The notes under the pieces are model-generated. The model worked only from the letters and a program-made list of their open reading frames with translations. It did no database searches and was not told where the DNA came from. A DNA stretch of 64,000 nt, taken from contig JBHOQN010000046.1 in assembly GCA_042408965.1 (NCBI GenBank), positions 31,217 through 95,216 on the forward strand, written 5' to 3'. The translations under genes were made by a program, and so were the position numbers. Numbering within the stretch: position 1 is the stretch's first letter; each line of letters opens with the position of its first letter. Shown here piece by piece: positions 33,273 through 41,736 of this stretch. This stretch comes from Thermogemmatispora sp042408965. Lineage in GTDB: Bacteria; Chloroflexota; Ktedonobacteria; Ktedonobacterales; Ktedonobacteraceae.

Positions 33273-34058
33273 ATGAGGCGGGCCATGAAGATTCTAATCA
33301 TTGAAGATGAAAACAATATTGCCCAGTTGATCCGCCTCTATCTGGAGCAGGCCGGTTACAGCGTAATCATTGCCGGGGATGGCGTAGCGGGTCTGGAGAT
33401 GCACGCCCGTGAGAAGCCCGATCTGGTGATCCTCGATCTGATGCTGCCCGCACTGGATGGAATGGAGGTCTGTCGGCGGATCCGTGCGTGGGCGGACACG
33501 CCGATTCTGATGTTGACGGCGCGTCAAGGCGAAGAGGACCGGATTGCAGGCCTGGAGCTAGGGGCGGACGACTATCTCGTCAAGCCCTTCAGTCCGCGCG
33601 AAGTTGTCAGCCGGGTGCGGGCCATTCTGCGACGGACGGCGCTGGCCGGGGTGCAGCGAGGGGCGGGTGCCGGGGTCGGCGGAGGACTGGAGAGCACAGG
33701 CGCAGGAGGAGAAAGTGCCGCGGGCCCGGGCCGCACGAGTGAGCGCGAGGAGTTGCGCTATCCAGGGCTGGTGATCAACATTCCGGCGCGGCGCGTCGAG
33801 GTCAATGGTCAGCGAGTTGCGCTGACGGTCAAAGAGTTCGACCTGCTGGTTGTGCTGGCATCAGCGCCAGAGCGAGTCTTCACGCGCGAGGTCTTGCTCA
33901 ATAAGGTCTGGGGCTACGATTATCTGGGCGATGGACGCACAGTCGATGTGCATATTGGGACGCTGCGCAAGAAGATCGAAGCCGTCCCCGGAGCGCCACG
34001 CAATATCAAGACGGTCTGGGGTGTTGGCTACAAGTTTGAGCCTGAGGCGCCCGCATGA
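33273..34058 (+). CDS. OmpR/PhoB-family response regulator
   Basis: 261-residue transcription factor. The receiver domain (5-122) has the acidic pair E11/D12, the phospho-acceptor D55 in LVILDLMLP, the switch T82 and K104 in LVKPF. A long Gly/Ala-rich linker (123-158) is unusual for the family. The C-terminal winged helix (165-257) contains LTVKEFDLLVVLASAPERVF, then FTREVLLNKVWG, DGRTVDVHIGTLRKKIE and VWGVGYKF. The start could also be at M5. Its stop overlaps the start of the kinase gene (ATGA). Confidence 0.95.
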   Translation: MRRAMKILIIEDENNIAQLIRLYLEQAGYSVIIAGDGVAGLEMHAREKPDLVILDLMLPALDGMEVCRRIRAWADTPILMLTARQGEEDRIAGLELGADDYLVKPFSPREVVSRVRAILRRTALAGVQRGAGAGVGGGLESTGAGGESAAGPGRTSEREELRYPGLVINIPARRVEVNGQRVALTVKEFDLLVVLASAPERVFTREVLLNKVWGYDYLGDGRTVDVHIGTLRKKIEAVPGAPRNIKTVWGVGYKFEPEAPA

Positions 34059-35656
34059 TCAACGCTCCCTGCTCTCATCCTCCCCTGTTTCCAGCGCTGA
34101 GCCTGCGTACGAAGCTTGTGCTGAGCTACCTGGCAGTCGCGCTCGGAGCGGTGGTCGTGCTGGCGGTAGCGGTGATTGCAGCCGTGTACAACTACTACTA
34201 TACCGCCCAGATCAAGGAGCTGCAGGAGGCCGCACAGACCTATGCGCGCGGCGTAGAGGATTTCTACAGCTATCAGCTTGGTGGGCGCTGGCAGCCGTTT
34301 TCACTGCGTTTCCCTCTGCCAGCTCTGCTGGTGGTGGTTGATGAACATGGCCATCAGTTGCTGTGCAATCCCCCGGCTGGCTTTGCCCCCGATTTCTGCA
34401 AAGACCCCTCGTTGAGCGCCTCCGCGGCGCAGGCCCTGCAGGGGAACGAGGCCGATGGACATATGCAGAGTGGCACCTTCAGAGGGTTGTACGTCAGCAT
34501 TCCGCTCTACGATCAGACCACGGGCGGTCACCGGCTGATCGGGGCCTTGCTTATTGCTCAGCCTGAGGCCTCGCCGCAGCGCTTTCTGAGCAACGTCACA
34601 CAGGTCATTCTGCTGGCTGGTCTCTTGATTGGCCTGGCGGTGATCGTCTTCAGTCTGCTGCTGGCTCGTCGTCTCATGCGGCCGCTGGAGTCGCTGACCG
34701 CGGCCGTCGAGCGCCTCAAGGAGGGGGACTACGCGCAGCGCGTGGAGCCGCCGCCGGTTGATGATGAGCTTGGGCGATTGGCTCAGACCTTCAATGCCAT
34801 GGCAGATCGCATTGAGGCCGATCTGGCCGAGTTGCGCCGTCAGGATCAGATTCGGCGCGATATGATCGCCAATATCGCTCACGATCTGGCCACGCCGCTG
34901 ACGGCCATTCAGGGCTTCAGCGAAGCCCTCGCTGATGAGATGATCCAGGAGCAGGAGGCGCGCAAGGATACGGCACAGTTGATCGCACGCGAGGTGCAGC
35001 GCCTGCGCCGGCTCGTAGCGGACATCCAGCATATGACCCTGCTCGAGTCGGGGCGGGCGCGTCTCGATCTGGCTCCGCTCGATCTGGCGGTGCTGGTGGA
35101 TGAGACGCTGGCGGTCATCGAGCCAGAGTGCGCGCAGGCAGGGATCGGGCTCCACAACGCTATTGATCCACAGACGCCGCCGGTGCTCGCTGATAGCGAT
35201 CGCATCACACAGGTGCTGCTCAACCTGATCGATAATGCGCGTCGCCATACGCCGGCGGGTGGCACCATCACGGTGGGAGCGCAGCGTGAGGGCCGTATGC
35301 TGGCGGTCTGGATACGGGATACAGGCGTGGGGATTGATCCGATCGATCTGCCACACATTTTCGAGCGTTTCTACCGCGCCGATCGGGCCCGCAGCGGCGG
35401 GCGTGGTGGCAGCGGGCTGGGATTGACGATTGTCAAGGCCATTGTCACGGCGCATGGCGGAACGATCACGGCGGAGAGCACGCCCGGCAAAGGCACCTGC
35501 ATCAGGTTCACGCTGCCGCTGGCGGGCGGCTATGAGGAGCAGCGGAGCGATCATCACACGCGGCGCGTCGCGCGGCCACGCTCGGCTCCCTTCGCCTCTT
35601 CCCCCACCAGAGGTGGCCCAGGGGAGACTTCCGGGCCTCTGAGAGAGTATAATTAG
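34055..35656 (+). CDS. Membrane sensor histidine kinase
   Basis: 533-residue kinase partner of the preceding regulator. Membrane helix 1 is at 21-45, an extracytoplasmic sensor domain at 46-180, helix 2 at 182-204 and a HAMP domain at 205-258. The phosphorylated His is H276 in NIAHDLATPLTAIQGFSEAL. The ATPase domain has the N box LLNLIDNARRHTP, G1 DTGVGIDP, the F box FERFYRADRAR and G2 GRGGSGLGLTIVKA. The last 35 residues are a low-complexity tail. Translational coupling through ATGA supports the pair; the signal is unknown. Confidence 0.95.
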   Translation: MINAPCSHPPLFPALSLRTKLVLSYLAVALGAVVVLAVAVIAAVYNYYYTAQIKELQEAAQTYARGVEDFYSYQLGGRWQPFSLRFPLPALLVVVDEHGHQLLCNPPAGFAPDFCKDPSLSASAAQALQGNEADGHMQSGTFRGLYVSIPLYDQTTGGHRLIGALLIAQPEASPQRFLSNVTQVILLAGLLIGLAVIVFSLLLARRLMRPLESLTAAVERLKEGDYAQRVEPPPVDDELGRLAQTFNAMADRIEADLAELRRQDQIRRDMIANIAHDLATPLTAIQGFSEALADEMIQEQEARKDTAQLIAREVQRLRRLVADIQHMTLLESGRARLDLAPLDLAVLVDETLAVIEPECAQAGIGLHNAIDPQTPPVLADSDRITQVLLNLIDNARRHTPAGGTITVGAQREGRMLAVWIRDTGVGIDPIDLPHIFERFYRADRARSGGRGGSGLGLTIVKAIVTAHGGTITAESTPGKGTCIRFTLPLAGGYEEQRSDHHTRRVARPRSAPFASSPTRGGPGETSGPLREYN

Positions 35657-35738
35657 AGCAGAGCAGACAGCACAGGCAGGCATTCCCTGCTGTGCCTGCT
35701 GTACCAGGCTTCATGGACAGGAAAGGAAGGAAGCAGCC

Positions 35739-36158
35739 ATGGCCATTGATCCGAGCCTGATTGGCGACACCTCGGCCCCTCAGCGCTTTGTCGTCAGCGA
35801 GGAGGCGGTGCGGCGCTTTATGGAGGCCACCGAAGATCCAGCCCTTCAGGGGGCAGCTCCCCTGCTCTATGCGCCACCGACGTTCCCGACGACGTTTCGT
35901 CTCCGCCCGCCGGGTTTTCAGATCGATATGTCAAAGATGCAGCTCTTGCATGGGGAGCAGGCCTATAGCTACACGCGCCGCTTGCGGATTGGGGAAGAGG
36001 TGACCTGCGTGGCGCGGGTGGCCGAGGTACGCGAGCGCAGTGGGCGCAGTGGGGCGATGACCTTCGTGGTGCTGGAGACCGAGGGGCGCGATGCTGACGA
36101 TCGCCCTGTCTTCGTGGGACGCAGTACGTTGATTGTGCGTACCAAAAAGGAGGGCTGA
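35739..36158 (+). CDS. MaoC-like N-terminal dehydratase-domain protein
   Basis: 139-residue single hot-dog protein related to the N-terminal domain of MaoC dehydratases and mycobacterial HadA/HadC subunits. FVVSEEAVRRFMEATED, APPTFPTTFRL, MQLLHGEQAYSYTRRLRIG and FVGRSTLIVR follow the family pattern. This half-domain type usually lacks the catalytic Asp-His and needs a MaoC partner; none lies nearby. AAGGAAGGAAG is the ribosome binding site for ATG 35739. Fatty-acid or acyl-CoA hydration is the likely context. Confidence 0.8.
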   Translation: MAIDPSLIGDTSAPQRFVVSEEAVRRFMEATEDPALQGAAPLLYAPPTFPTTFRLRPPGFQIDMSKMQLLHGEQAYSYTRRLRIGEEVTCVARVAEVRERSGRSGAMTFVVLETEGRDADDRPVFVGRSTLIVRTKKEG

Positions 36159-36161
36159 CCG

Positions 36162-36190
36162 TTGACAAACCACAAGTGTCGGTATACAAT
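36162..36190 (+). promoter_or_regulatory. Consensus promoter of the tRNA cluster
   Basis: Perfect TTGACA (36162-36167), a 17-bp spacer, and TACAAT (36185-36190). It ends 23 bp before the first tRNA-Leu, fitting a start site at about 36197 and a short 5' leader. Confidence 0.85.
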
Positions 36191-36213
36191 ACAATGCGGA
36201 ATCTCTTATAGAT

Positions 36214-36295
36214 GCCCTCGTGGCGGAATGGTATACGCAGCAGGTTGAGGGCCTGTGCCCGTAAGGGCGTGGTGGTTCGAGTCCACTCGAGGGCA
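36214..36295 (+). tRNA. tRNA-Leu (anticodon GAG), copy 1
   Basis: 82 nt. Acceptor arms GCCCTCG and CGAGGGC, discriminator A. Anticodon stem GCAGG/CCTGT with loop TTGAGGG (anticodon GAG), a long variable arm GCCC-GTAA-GGGC typical of a class II tRNA, and T-arm GGTGG-TTCGAGT-CCACT. CCA is not encoded. Confidence 0.95.
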
Positions 36296-36510
36296 CTTTC
36301 TGGCATCCCCTGGCGCTGCCCGGCACGCGCTCGCGATGCCCTTACTCGCTTACTTGCTCGCAGATGGCTATGCTCTCGGGCCGGGGCGCTGGCTCCCAGG
36401 CTCCGGGTGATCCCTGAGGATGGTGGGCTGGTGGGCATTGGCGAAACGCGCGCCGGCTGCGATCTGGCGGAGCTTGGGGTTCCCTTCTTCTCTTGCGATT
36501 GAGTGTAGAT

Positions 36511-36592
36511 GCCCTCGTGGCGGAATGGTATACGCAGCAGGTTGAGGGCCTGTGCCCGTAAGGGCGTGGTGGTTCGAGTCCACTCGAGGGCA
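36511..36592 (+). tRNA. tRNA-Leu (anticodon GAG), copy 2
   Basis: Identical over all 82 nt to the gene 297 bp upstream. Identity extends only 5 bp on the 5' side (TAGAT) and not downstream, so the duplication unit is essentially the tRNA. No separate promoter is evident. Confidence 0.95.
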
Positions 36593-36647
36593 CCGAGTTT
36601 GGGGCTGGTCGGCTGTGCCGGCCAGATCCGAGGGTCTCTACTGATGG

Positions 36648-36721
36648 GGGCGACTAGCTCAGTTGGGTAGAGCGGCTGCTTTACACGCAGTAGGTCAGGG
36701 GTTCGAGTCCCTTGTCGCCCA
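36648..36721 (+). tRNA. tRNA-Val (anticodon TAC)
   Basis: 74 nt. Acceptor arms GGGCGAC and GTCGCCC, discriminator A; anticodon stem GCTGC/GCAGT with loop TTTACAC (anticodon TAC); T-arm AGGGG-TTCGAGT-CCCTT. CCA is not encoded. It is 55 bp after the second tRNA-Leu. Confidence 0.95.
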
Positions 36722-37387
36722 TCCCTGTTTCCCCTCATGCGGTCTGGCAGGCCGCTCTACGAGACTTGCTCTCCGGACCGTGTGGTGTCTCAGGCTTCAA
36801 TGAAGATGCCTCTTCGTGCGAAGTGCTCGAGTCCTCCGATGCCTTCGCTTATCAGCCGTGTCCCATAGAGTGTGCTTTTCCTCGTGTTCTGTCTGTCGCC
36901 GATCAGCAGGAGAATCTCGTCTGTTTCTCCTGTCTCCCTGCCTCTCCAATGGAGCGGCTTGCTCGATCCAGCGCGCCCTTCGCCGTCCTGTCGAGACCAG
37001 TACCCCTATGATCTGTCGCTGCTGGCTCCGTCTCACCTGAGGAGATAGGGACACATCTTTGCTATAAGTGAGAGGTCTGGGCTCCAGGGCAAGGGAGCCA
37101 TGCCCGCCGGAAGCTAACTTGCTCCGCTCCAGAAGTCAGCAGCCAATTTCGTGCTGGCCCCGCGTTCGTATCAATTGCAGAGTTTGTGATCTGCCTGTCC
37201 TGTCACAGCCCAACGGAGCTAGGGGCGGGGGGTGTGTCCCGTCCCACGCTGCCCCTAACTCAGACACTGCGGATACCGATCGTTCGCTGAGGAGAGGTCC
37301 GGCTGTCTGTCGTGGAGGGAGTGGGTATGATGGTGCCAGGAGCTGGTGGCAGACTCTCTCTGCTCTATGCGAAAGGAAGTGGAAGAA
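36722..37387. other. Intergenic region after the tRNA cluster
   Basis: About 660 bp with no supported gene. A small hairpin (GGCTCC...GGGAGCC, about 37079-37099) and a TATAAG near 37063 are visible; neither can be assigned with confidence. Confidence 0.4.
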
Positions 37388-38212
37388 ATGTCGAGACCTG
37401 TTATGTGCTGGCGCAGTGTGATTGCCTGCCTGGGGACCGGGCTGGTCATTGCCCTGCTGGCAGCCTGTGTCAGCCAGCCGAGTGCACCTTCCTCGGGGGT
37501 AGGGACAGGGCCGTTCAGCAGCGGCAATCTCATCGTGAATGGGGATGCGGAGAGCGGACCGGGCACACAGGATGGAGGGACACCCGTGCAGAACATCCCG
37601 GGCTGGACGACCAGCGGTCATTTTGATTCGATTGCCTATGGCGCCTCCGGTGGCTATCTGGAGCCTACTGATCCGGGACCCTCGAATCGTGGCAAAAACT
37701 TCTTTGGCGGTGGGCCAGATGATAGCGTCTCCACGGGAACGCAGCTCATCGATGTCTCTGCAGGCGCCGCCATCTTCGATGCTGGCACGGCTCACTACCT
37801 GCTCTCGGGCTGGCTCGGTGGCTACTCCGGGCAAGATGACAACGCTGTGCTCACCATTCGCTTTGAGAATAGCGCCGGACTGGTGCTAGGTCAGGGGCAC
37901 ATCGGCCCCGTCATGGCAGCCGATCGCAAGGGAGAGACATCCCTGTTGCAGCGATCCTCTCAGGGAAGCGTCCCCAAAGGCACACGCAAAGTGCAGGTGA
38001 CCCTCACCATGACACGTCTCGCCGGTAGTGCCAACGATGGCTATGCTGATAACCTCTCCCTGTCCGTGACCAGCCCATCCAGCGCCCTGACGAGGGGTTT
38101 GCTGGCTCGAGGGGCTGTCAACATCAATGCGGTCTCTCAGGACGTCGCTCCCCGCGGCCCGGCTGAAGTTGAGGCCTGGACCGTGGCGACGCGCCTCCTG
38201 CGTCGCGTCTGA
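37388..38212 (+). CDS. Secreted lipoprotein with galactose-binding-like beta domain
   Basis: 274 residues. The signal peptide ends at a lipobox, ALLAAC, with lipid-modified C27. The exported part starts NLIVNGDAESGPG and continues VQNIPGWTTSGHFDSIAYGA, FFGGGPDD and IDVSAGA. This pattern is of carbohydrate-binding-like beta-sandwich domains (DUF642/CBM-like) found in wall-associated proteins. The last 40 residues are Ala/Arg-rich. ATG 37388 follows GGAAGTGGAAG. A cell-surface binding role is likely; the ligand is unknown. It stands alone and is followed by a hairpin. Confidence 0.7.
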   Translation: MSRPVMCWRSVIACLGTGLVIALLAACVSQPSAPSSGVGTGPFSSGNLIVNGDAESGPGTQDGGTPVQNIPGWTTSGHFDSIAYGASGGYLEPTDPGPSNRGKNFFGGGPDDSVSTGTQLIDVSAGAAIFDAGTAHYLLSGWLGGYSGQDDNAVLTIRFENSAGLVLGQGHIGPVMAADRKGETSLLQRSSQGSVPKGTRKVQVTLTMTRLAGSANDGYADNLSLSVTSPSSALTRGLLARGAVNINAVSQDVAPRGPAEVEAWTVATRLLRRV

Positions 38213-38234
38213 GCGGACTTCCTGTTCCTGTTCC

Positions 38235-38276
38235 TGCCCTGCCCTGCCCTGCTACTGTTCTCGAAGGGGCAGGGCA
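38235..38276 (+). terminator. Hairpin after the lipoprotein gene
   Basis: Tandem TGCCC units (38235-38249) can pair in two registers with GGGGCAGGGCA (38266-38276), 22 bp after the stop. Followed by TTCC, not a U-tract, so termination is probable but unproven. Confidence 0.4.
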
Positions 38277-38529
38277 TTCCTGCCTTCTCCTGCTCTACTC
38301 AAGTCCCTGCTGCTCTGCCCACTTCTGGATCTGTGATACCCACGTCGGCATCGGAAGGAGAGAGCCTTGCTCTGGGCATCCCCTGTCCGGCGTGTGAGAA
38401 AAAGCACAGGCGTGTCTGTGGTAGAATAGAAGGCTGTAGAGGCGTCGATCCATGGGAGCAGGCTCCGCGCTGGAGGACGCTGCGAAGCTCAAAGCTGAGA
38501 GATCCGAACATCCATAAAGGAGGCGAACC

Positions 38530-40179
38530 TTGAGCATCACGCATGGAGGCTGGCTGGTTGCCAACATGTTAAAACGTGAGGGCGTGGAGGTCGTCTTTAC
38601 GCTGAGCGGCGGGCATATCGCCGCCATTTACGATGGCTGTGTGCGCGAAGGCATTCGCGTCGTCGATACGCGCCACGAGCAGGCGGCCGTCCACGCGGCC
38701 GAAGGCTGGGCAAAGTGTACACGCCGTCCCGGGGTGGCCCTGCTGACGGCAGGACCCGGCGTCACTGATGGCGTCACTGGCGTGGCCAACGCCTTTCTAG
38801 CCGGCAGCCCCGTGCTGGTCATCGGCGGGGCCGCGCCCTTGAGCCTGTGGGACCGCGGTGCCCTGCAGGAGATGAACCAGATCGACCTGCTACGGCCGAT
38901 CACCAAATGGGCGCGCACCGTGCACGAGACCGCACGCATCCAGGAGTACGTAGCTGCAGCCTTTCGCCAGATGTTGAACGGCAGGCCCGGGCCGGTCTTT
39001 CTAGAGATCCCGATGGATGTCCTCAACAATCTCGCCGAGAGCGAGCAGGTGACCGATCCTGGGACACCAGCCGCCTACCGACCGGCCGGCCCCGTGGTGC
39101 CAGCAGCGGAGCAGATCGAGCGCGCCGCCGCCCTGCTGGAGCAGGCACAGCGGCCGGTGATTATGGCGGGCAGCGCCGTCTGGTGGTGCGATGCAGCCGA
39201 ACCGCTGCGCCTCCTGGCTGAGCGCATTCAGGCGCCAGTCTATCTCAATGGCGCCGGGCGCGGCTGTCTGTCGCCCACTCATCCGCTCTTCTTCAGTGCC
39301 TCGCGCCGCAAGGCTCTGGAGGGCGCTGATACCATTCTGGCCGTGGGAACGCGCATGGACTTTCGTCTCAACCATGGGCAACCGCCGCTCATTCCTGCAG
39401 AGGCGCGTCTGATCTGGTTCGATCTTGCCGGCGAGGACATCGGCGTCAACCGCGGCGCCGACGTCGGGCTGGCCGGTGACGTTGGCCTGGCCATGAAGCA
39501 GGTAGCCGAGGCAACCCGGCAGTACAGCGGCACGCGCGAGTGGCTGACCTCCATTCGTGGCGTGGAAGAGAAGGCCTGGGAGCGCGATGCGGCCGGGCTG
39601 CACTCCGAGGCAGTGCCCATTCATCCCCTGCGGCTCTGCAAAGAGATTCGCGATTTCATCGACGAGGAGACGACGGTGGTCGGGGACGGCGGCGATATTG
39701 TGAGCTACGGCGGGCGTGTCATCAACGTCTATCGTCCAGGCTACTGGCTGGACGCTGGCCCGATGGGCACCCTCGGCACAGGCACGGGCTTTGCGATGGC
39801 GGCCCAGCTTGCCCGGCCGGGCAAGCGCGTGCTCATCCTGCACGGCGATGGCGCCTTTGGTCTCAATGGCATGGAGTTTGAAAGCATGGTGCGCCAGAAG
39901 CTGCCCGTGGTCTCGATCATTGGCAACGATGGCGCCTGGGGCCAGATCAAGCACCCACAGAAGGCGCTGATCGGTCATGCCACCGCGGCCGAGCTGGCGC
40001 CCGGCATTCGCTACGATAAGATGGTCGAGGCCCTGGGCGGCTACGGCGAACTCGTCGAGCGTCCCGAGGAGATTCGGCCCGCGCTCGAGCGCGCCTTCGC
40101 CTCCGGTCTGCCGGCCTGCATCAATGTGCTGATTGACCCCGAGAAACCCTACAGCCGCTCGACGAACGTCGCCGTCTAG
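38530..40179 (+). CDS. Thiamine-diphosphate-dependent enzyme (acetolactate synthase / 2-hydroxyacyl-CoA lyase-like)
   Basis: 549-residue ThDP enzyme with the three-domain acetolactate-synthase fold. The pyrimidine-binding domain contains FTLSGGHIAAIYDGC and the activating glutamate in DTRHEQAAVHAAEG. A central domain follows (190-330). The diphosphate-binding domain has GDGAFGLNGMEFESMVRQ (about 438-455), then NDGAWG. The start is a TTG at 38530 behind AAAGGAGG. Similarity is shared between acetolactate synthase, oxalyl-CoA decarboxylase and 2-hydroxyacyl-CoA lyase. No ilvN or ilvC is adjacent, so a role other than branched-chain amino acid synthesis is likely. Confidence 0.85.
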   Translation: MSITHGGWLVANMLKREGVEVVFTLSGGHIAAIYDGCVREGIRVVDTRHEQAAVHAAEGWAKCTRRPGVALLTAGPGVTDGVTGVANAFLAGSPVLVIGGAAPLSLWDRGALQEMNQIDLLRPITKWARTVHETARIQEYVAAAFRQMLNGRPGPVFLEIPMDVLNNLAESEQVTDPGTPAAYRPAGPVVPAAEQIERAAALLEQAQRPVIMAGSAVWWCDAAEPLRLLAERIQAPVYLNGAGRGCLSPTHPLFFSASRRKALEGADTILAVGTRMDFRLNHGQPPLIPAEARLIWFDLAGEDIGVNRGADVGLAGDVGLAMKQVAEATRQYSGTREWLTSIRGVEEKAWERDAAGLHSEAVPIHPLRLCKEIRDFIDEETTVVGDGGDIVSYGGRVINVYRPGYWLDAGPMGTLGTGTGFAMAAQLARPGKRVLILHGDGAFGLNGMEFESMVRQKLPVVSIIGNDGAWGQIKHPQKALIGHATAAELAPGIRYDKMVEALGGYGELVERPEEIRPALERAFASGLPACINVLIDPEKPYSRSTNVAV

Positions 40180-40605
40180 CCTGCATCTGCTCAACAGTCC
40201 AGGCCTGGCGCTCAGCCAGCCATCGCCTTGTGCTCGTCGCCTGGCCTGGCAGTACCCCTGGCTCCCCGGTCTGACAAACAAACAGACGCAGCGAACGGGG
40301 AGCCGTGTCCCCAATCGCTGCGTCCGCCTTGCTCGCTCTGGCTCTGCTCTGCTCCGGCTCCAGGAACCCTGCGCGGGCAGGGCCGGCGCGGCGCGGATCA
40401 GAGCCGATCACAGCAGGTCAAATCAGATACTGGCTCACACTCCGTGAGCGCTCTGTTTGGGAGACGAACATATCTTCACCGAATCTGCGGGTGATCTCCA
40501 TTCTACCCGCACCGCCAGAAGCGACCCCGCCGGGGCTTCCTTCCGTGGGCTATCCTGGCCTGATCACGTCAGCAGGCGGCGTGCCACGTAGGAAGCAGAG
40601 GTGCC
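40180..40605. other. Convergent gap between the ThDP enzyme and LysM genes
   Basis: 426 bp with no gene; it holds only the nested hairpin at 40260-40304. Confidence 0.45.
40260..40304 (+). terminator. Nested hairpin after the ThDP enzyme gene
   Basis: Outer 9-bp stem GGCTCCCCG (40260-40268) with CGGGGAGCC (40296-40304), enclosing an inner 5-bp stem GTCTG/CAGAC (40269-40273, 40283-40287). It lies 80 bp after the stop. Plausible terminator for either strand; no U-tract. Confidence 0.4.
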
Positions 40606-41241
40606 TCAAGGCTGGCAGGACCACTCGCGCCAGGAGAAGCCGTCGCGTGAGAAGACCTCATAGGCGGCGCGAATGTTGGCCGCGGCGTTGTAGGGCGAGC
40701 TGGCTGCCTGGGATGTTGTTGCCCAGGTGCTCGGCAGGAACTGGAAGAGCCCGGCTGCGCCCGACGAGCTATTGGTCGCAGACGGGTTCAGGCTCGACTC
40801 ACACTGCGCCACGCGCAGAGCTGCCGACCCATATGGCCCGAAGACCTGGTAGATCATCTGCGGGATCGAACCGCTCACTGTGCTGGCCTGGGCGGCGCTG
40901 GAGCTGGACTGGCTCTGCGTGCTGATCGCACTCGCTCTGGCGCTGCTGCCAGACAGGCAGATCTGCTGACCCGGATAGATCAGATTCGGATTGGCGATGT
41001 GGTTGGCGGATGCCAGCGTCTGCCAGCTCGTACCGTAGTGTGCGGCGATCCCGCTGAGCGTGTCGCCGGAAACGACGGTGTAGCAACCAGCGTTGGCCTG
41101 GGCATGCGCCCCCTGCGCGTTGAGGGTGAACAGCGCGCCCACGAGGGCCAGCGCCAGCATCAAACTGGCTCCAAACTTCTTGACGAAACGACCTCCGTTG
41201 TTCTGCTGTACGTACTTCCGAACGTCAGTATGTAACTGCAT
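40606..41241 (-). CDS. Secreted LysM and lysozyme-like (transglycosylase/Rpf-type) protein
   Basis: 211 residues. A signal peptide (about 1-47, cleavage after AHA) precedes a LysM peptidoglycan-binding domain (53-96: CYTVVSGDTLSGIAAHYGTS ... LIYPGQQICL). A Ser/Ala linker leads to a lysozyme-like domain (127-211) with VAQCESSLNP, whose E148 is the expected catalytic acid, and GAAGLFQFLPSTW. It probably cleaves or remodels cell-wall glycan outside the cell, as in resuscitation-promoting factors or soluble transglycosylases. The start at 41239-41241 opens the best signal peptide; a longer frame exists. Confidence 0.85.
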   Translation of the reverse strand: MQLHTDVRKYVQQNNGGRFVKKFGASLMLALALVGALFTLNAQGAHAQANAGCYTVVSGDTLSGIAAHYGTSWQTLASANHIANPNLIYPGQQICLSGSSARASAISTQSQSSSSAAQASTVSGSIPQMIYQVFGPYGSAALRVAQCESSLNPSATNSSSGAAGLFQFLPSTWATTSQAASSPYNAAANIRAAYEVFSRDGFSWREWSCQP

Positions 41242-41736
41242 GTAACCCCTTCTGATTAGACAACCTACAAGTCTCCCCAAACAGTGGCCTCCAGGGGCCA
41301 GCCTCTGCCGCACTCGCCAGCTCCTCAGCTATGTCAGCCTCTTGCGCGTAGCTCTGCTGGCTGCTCCGGCTTCTCCGGCTCCGCTCCAGGAAGCTCTGCT
41401 GCACCGCGAAGCATGGAAACGCCCCTGTGAGGACGTCCAACCTCTGCGGGAACATGGATATGATAGCATGAGATATATTGATGCATGCAGATACACAGTG
41501 AAATATAGCCAGGATTGGCTATTGCAGTGCTAAAACAAGCGTGCGTAAATATGATAGAGCAACTATAGATGTGACAGCGACCAGGTACGAGGCAGACGGA
41601 GTAGCAGTGACAAGCCACATTTCAAACGATCCAGGAGCAGACGATGATACGGGCTGGAGCGGGAGTGTTGGCGCGGACGAGGGTGGTTCTGGCTGTCGGT
41701 GGGCATGGCGGCCTGAGGTGAGGGACCAGCGGATGA
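41242..41736. other. Gap upstream of the LysM gene, with an AT-rich patch
   Basis: No supported gene. An AT-rich stretch (about 41450-41580) stands out from the GC-rich surroundings and probably contains the minus-strand promoter. It includes an inverted repeat AATAGCCA/TGGCTAT with a 4-nt loop (about 41507-41525) and a minus-strand TATCAT (near 41462). I looked for a c-di-AMP riboswitch, common before such genes, and could not see one. Confidence 0.4.

Noticed and set aside
36212..36592. Attachment-site-like duplication of a tRNA as a sign of an integrated element
   Set aside because: Both copies are full-length functional-looking tRNAs only 215 bp apart, with no integrase or cargo between them.
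41242..41736. c-di-AMP riboswitch upstream of the LysM/lysozyme-like gene
   Set aside because: Such genes often carry one, but I could not find the conserved core segments of that riboswitch on the minus strand. A covariance-model search would settle it.
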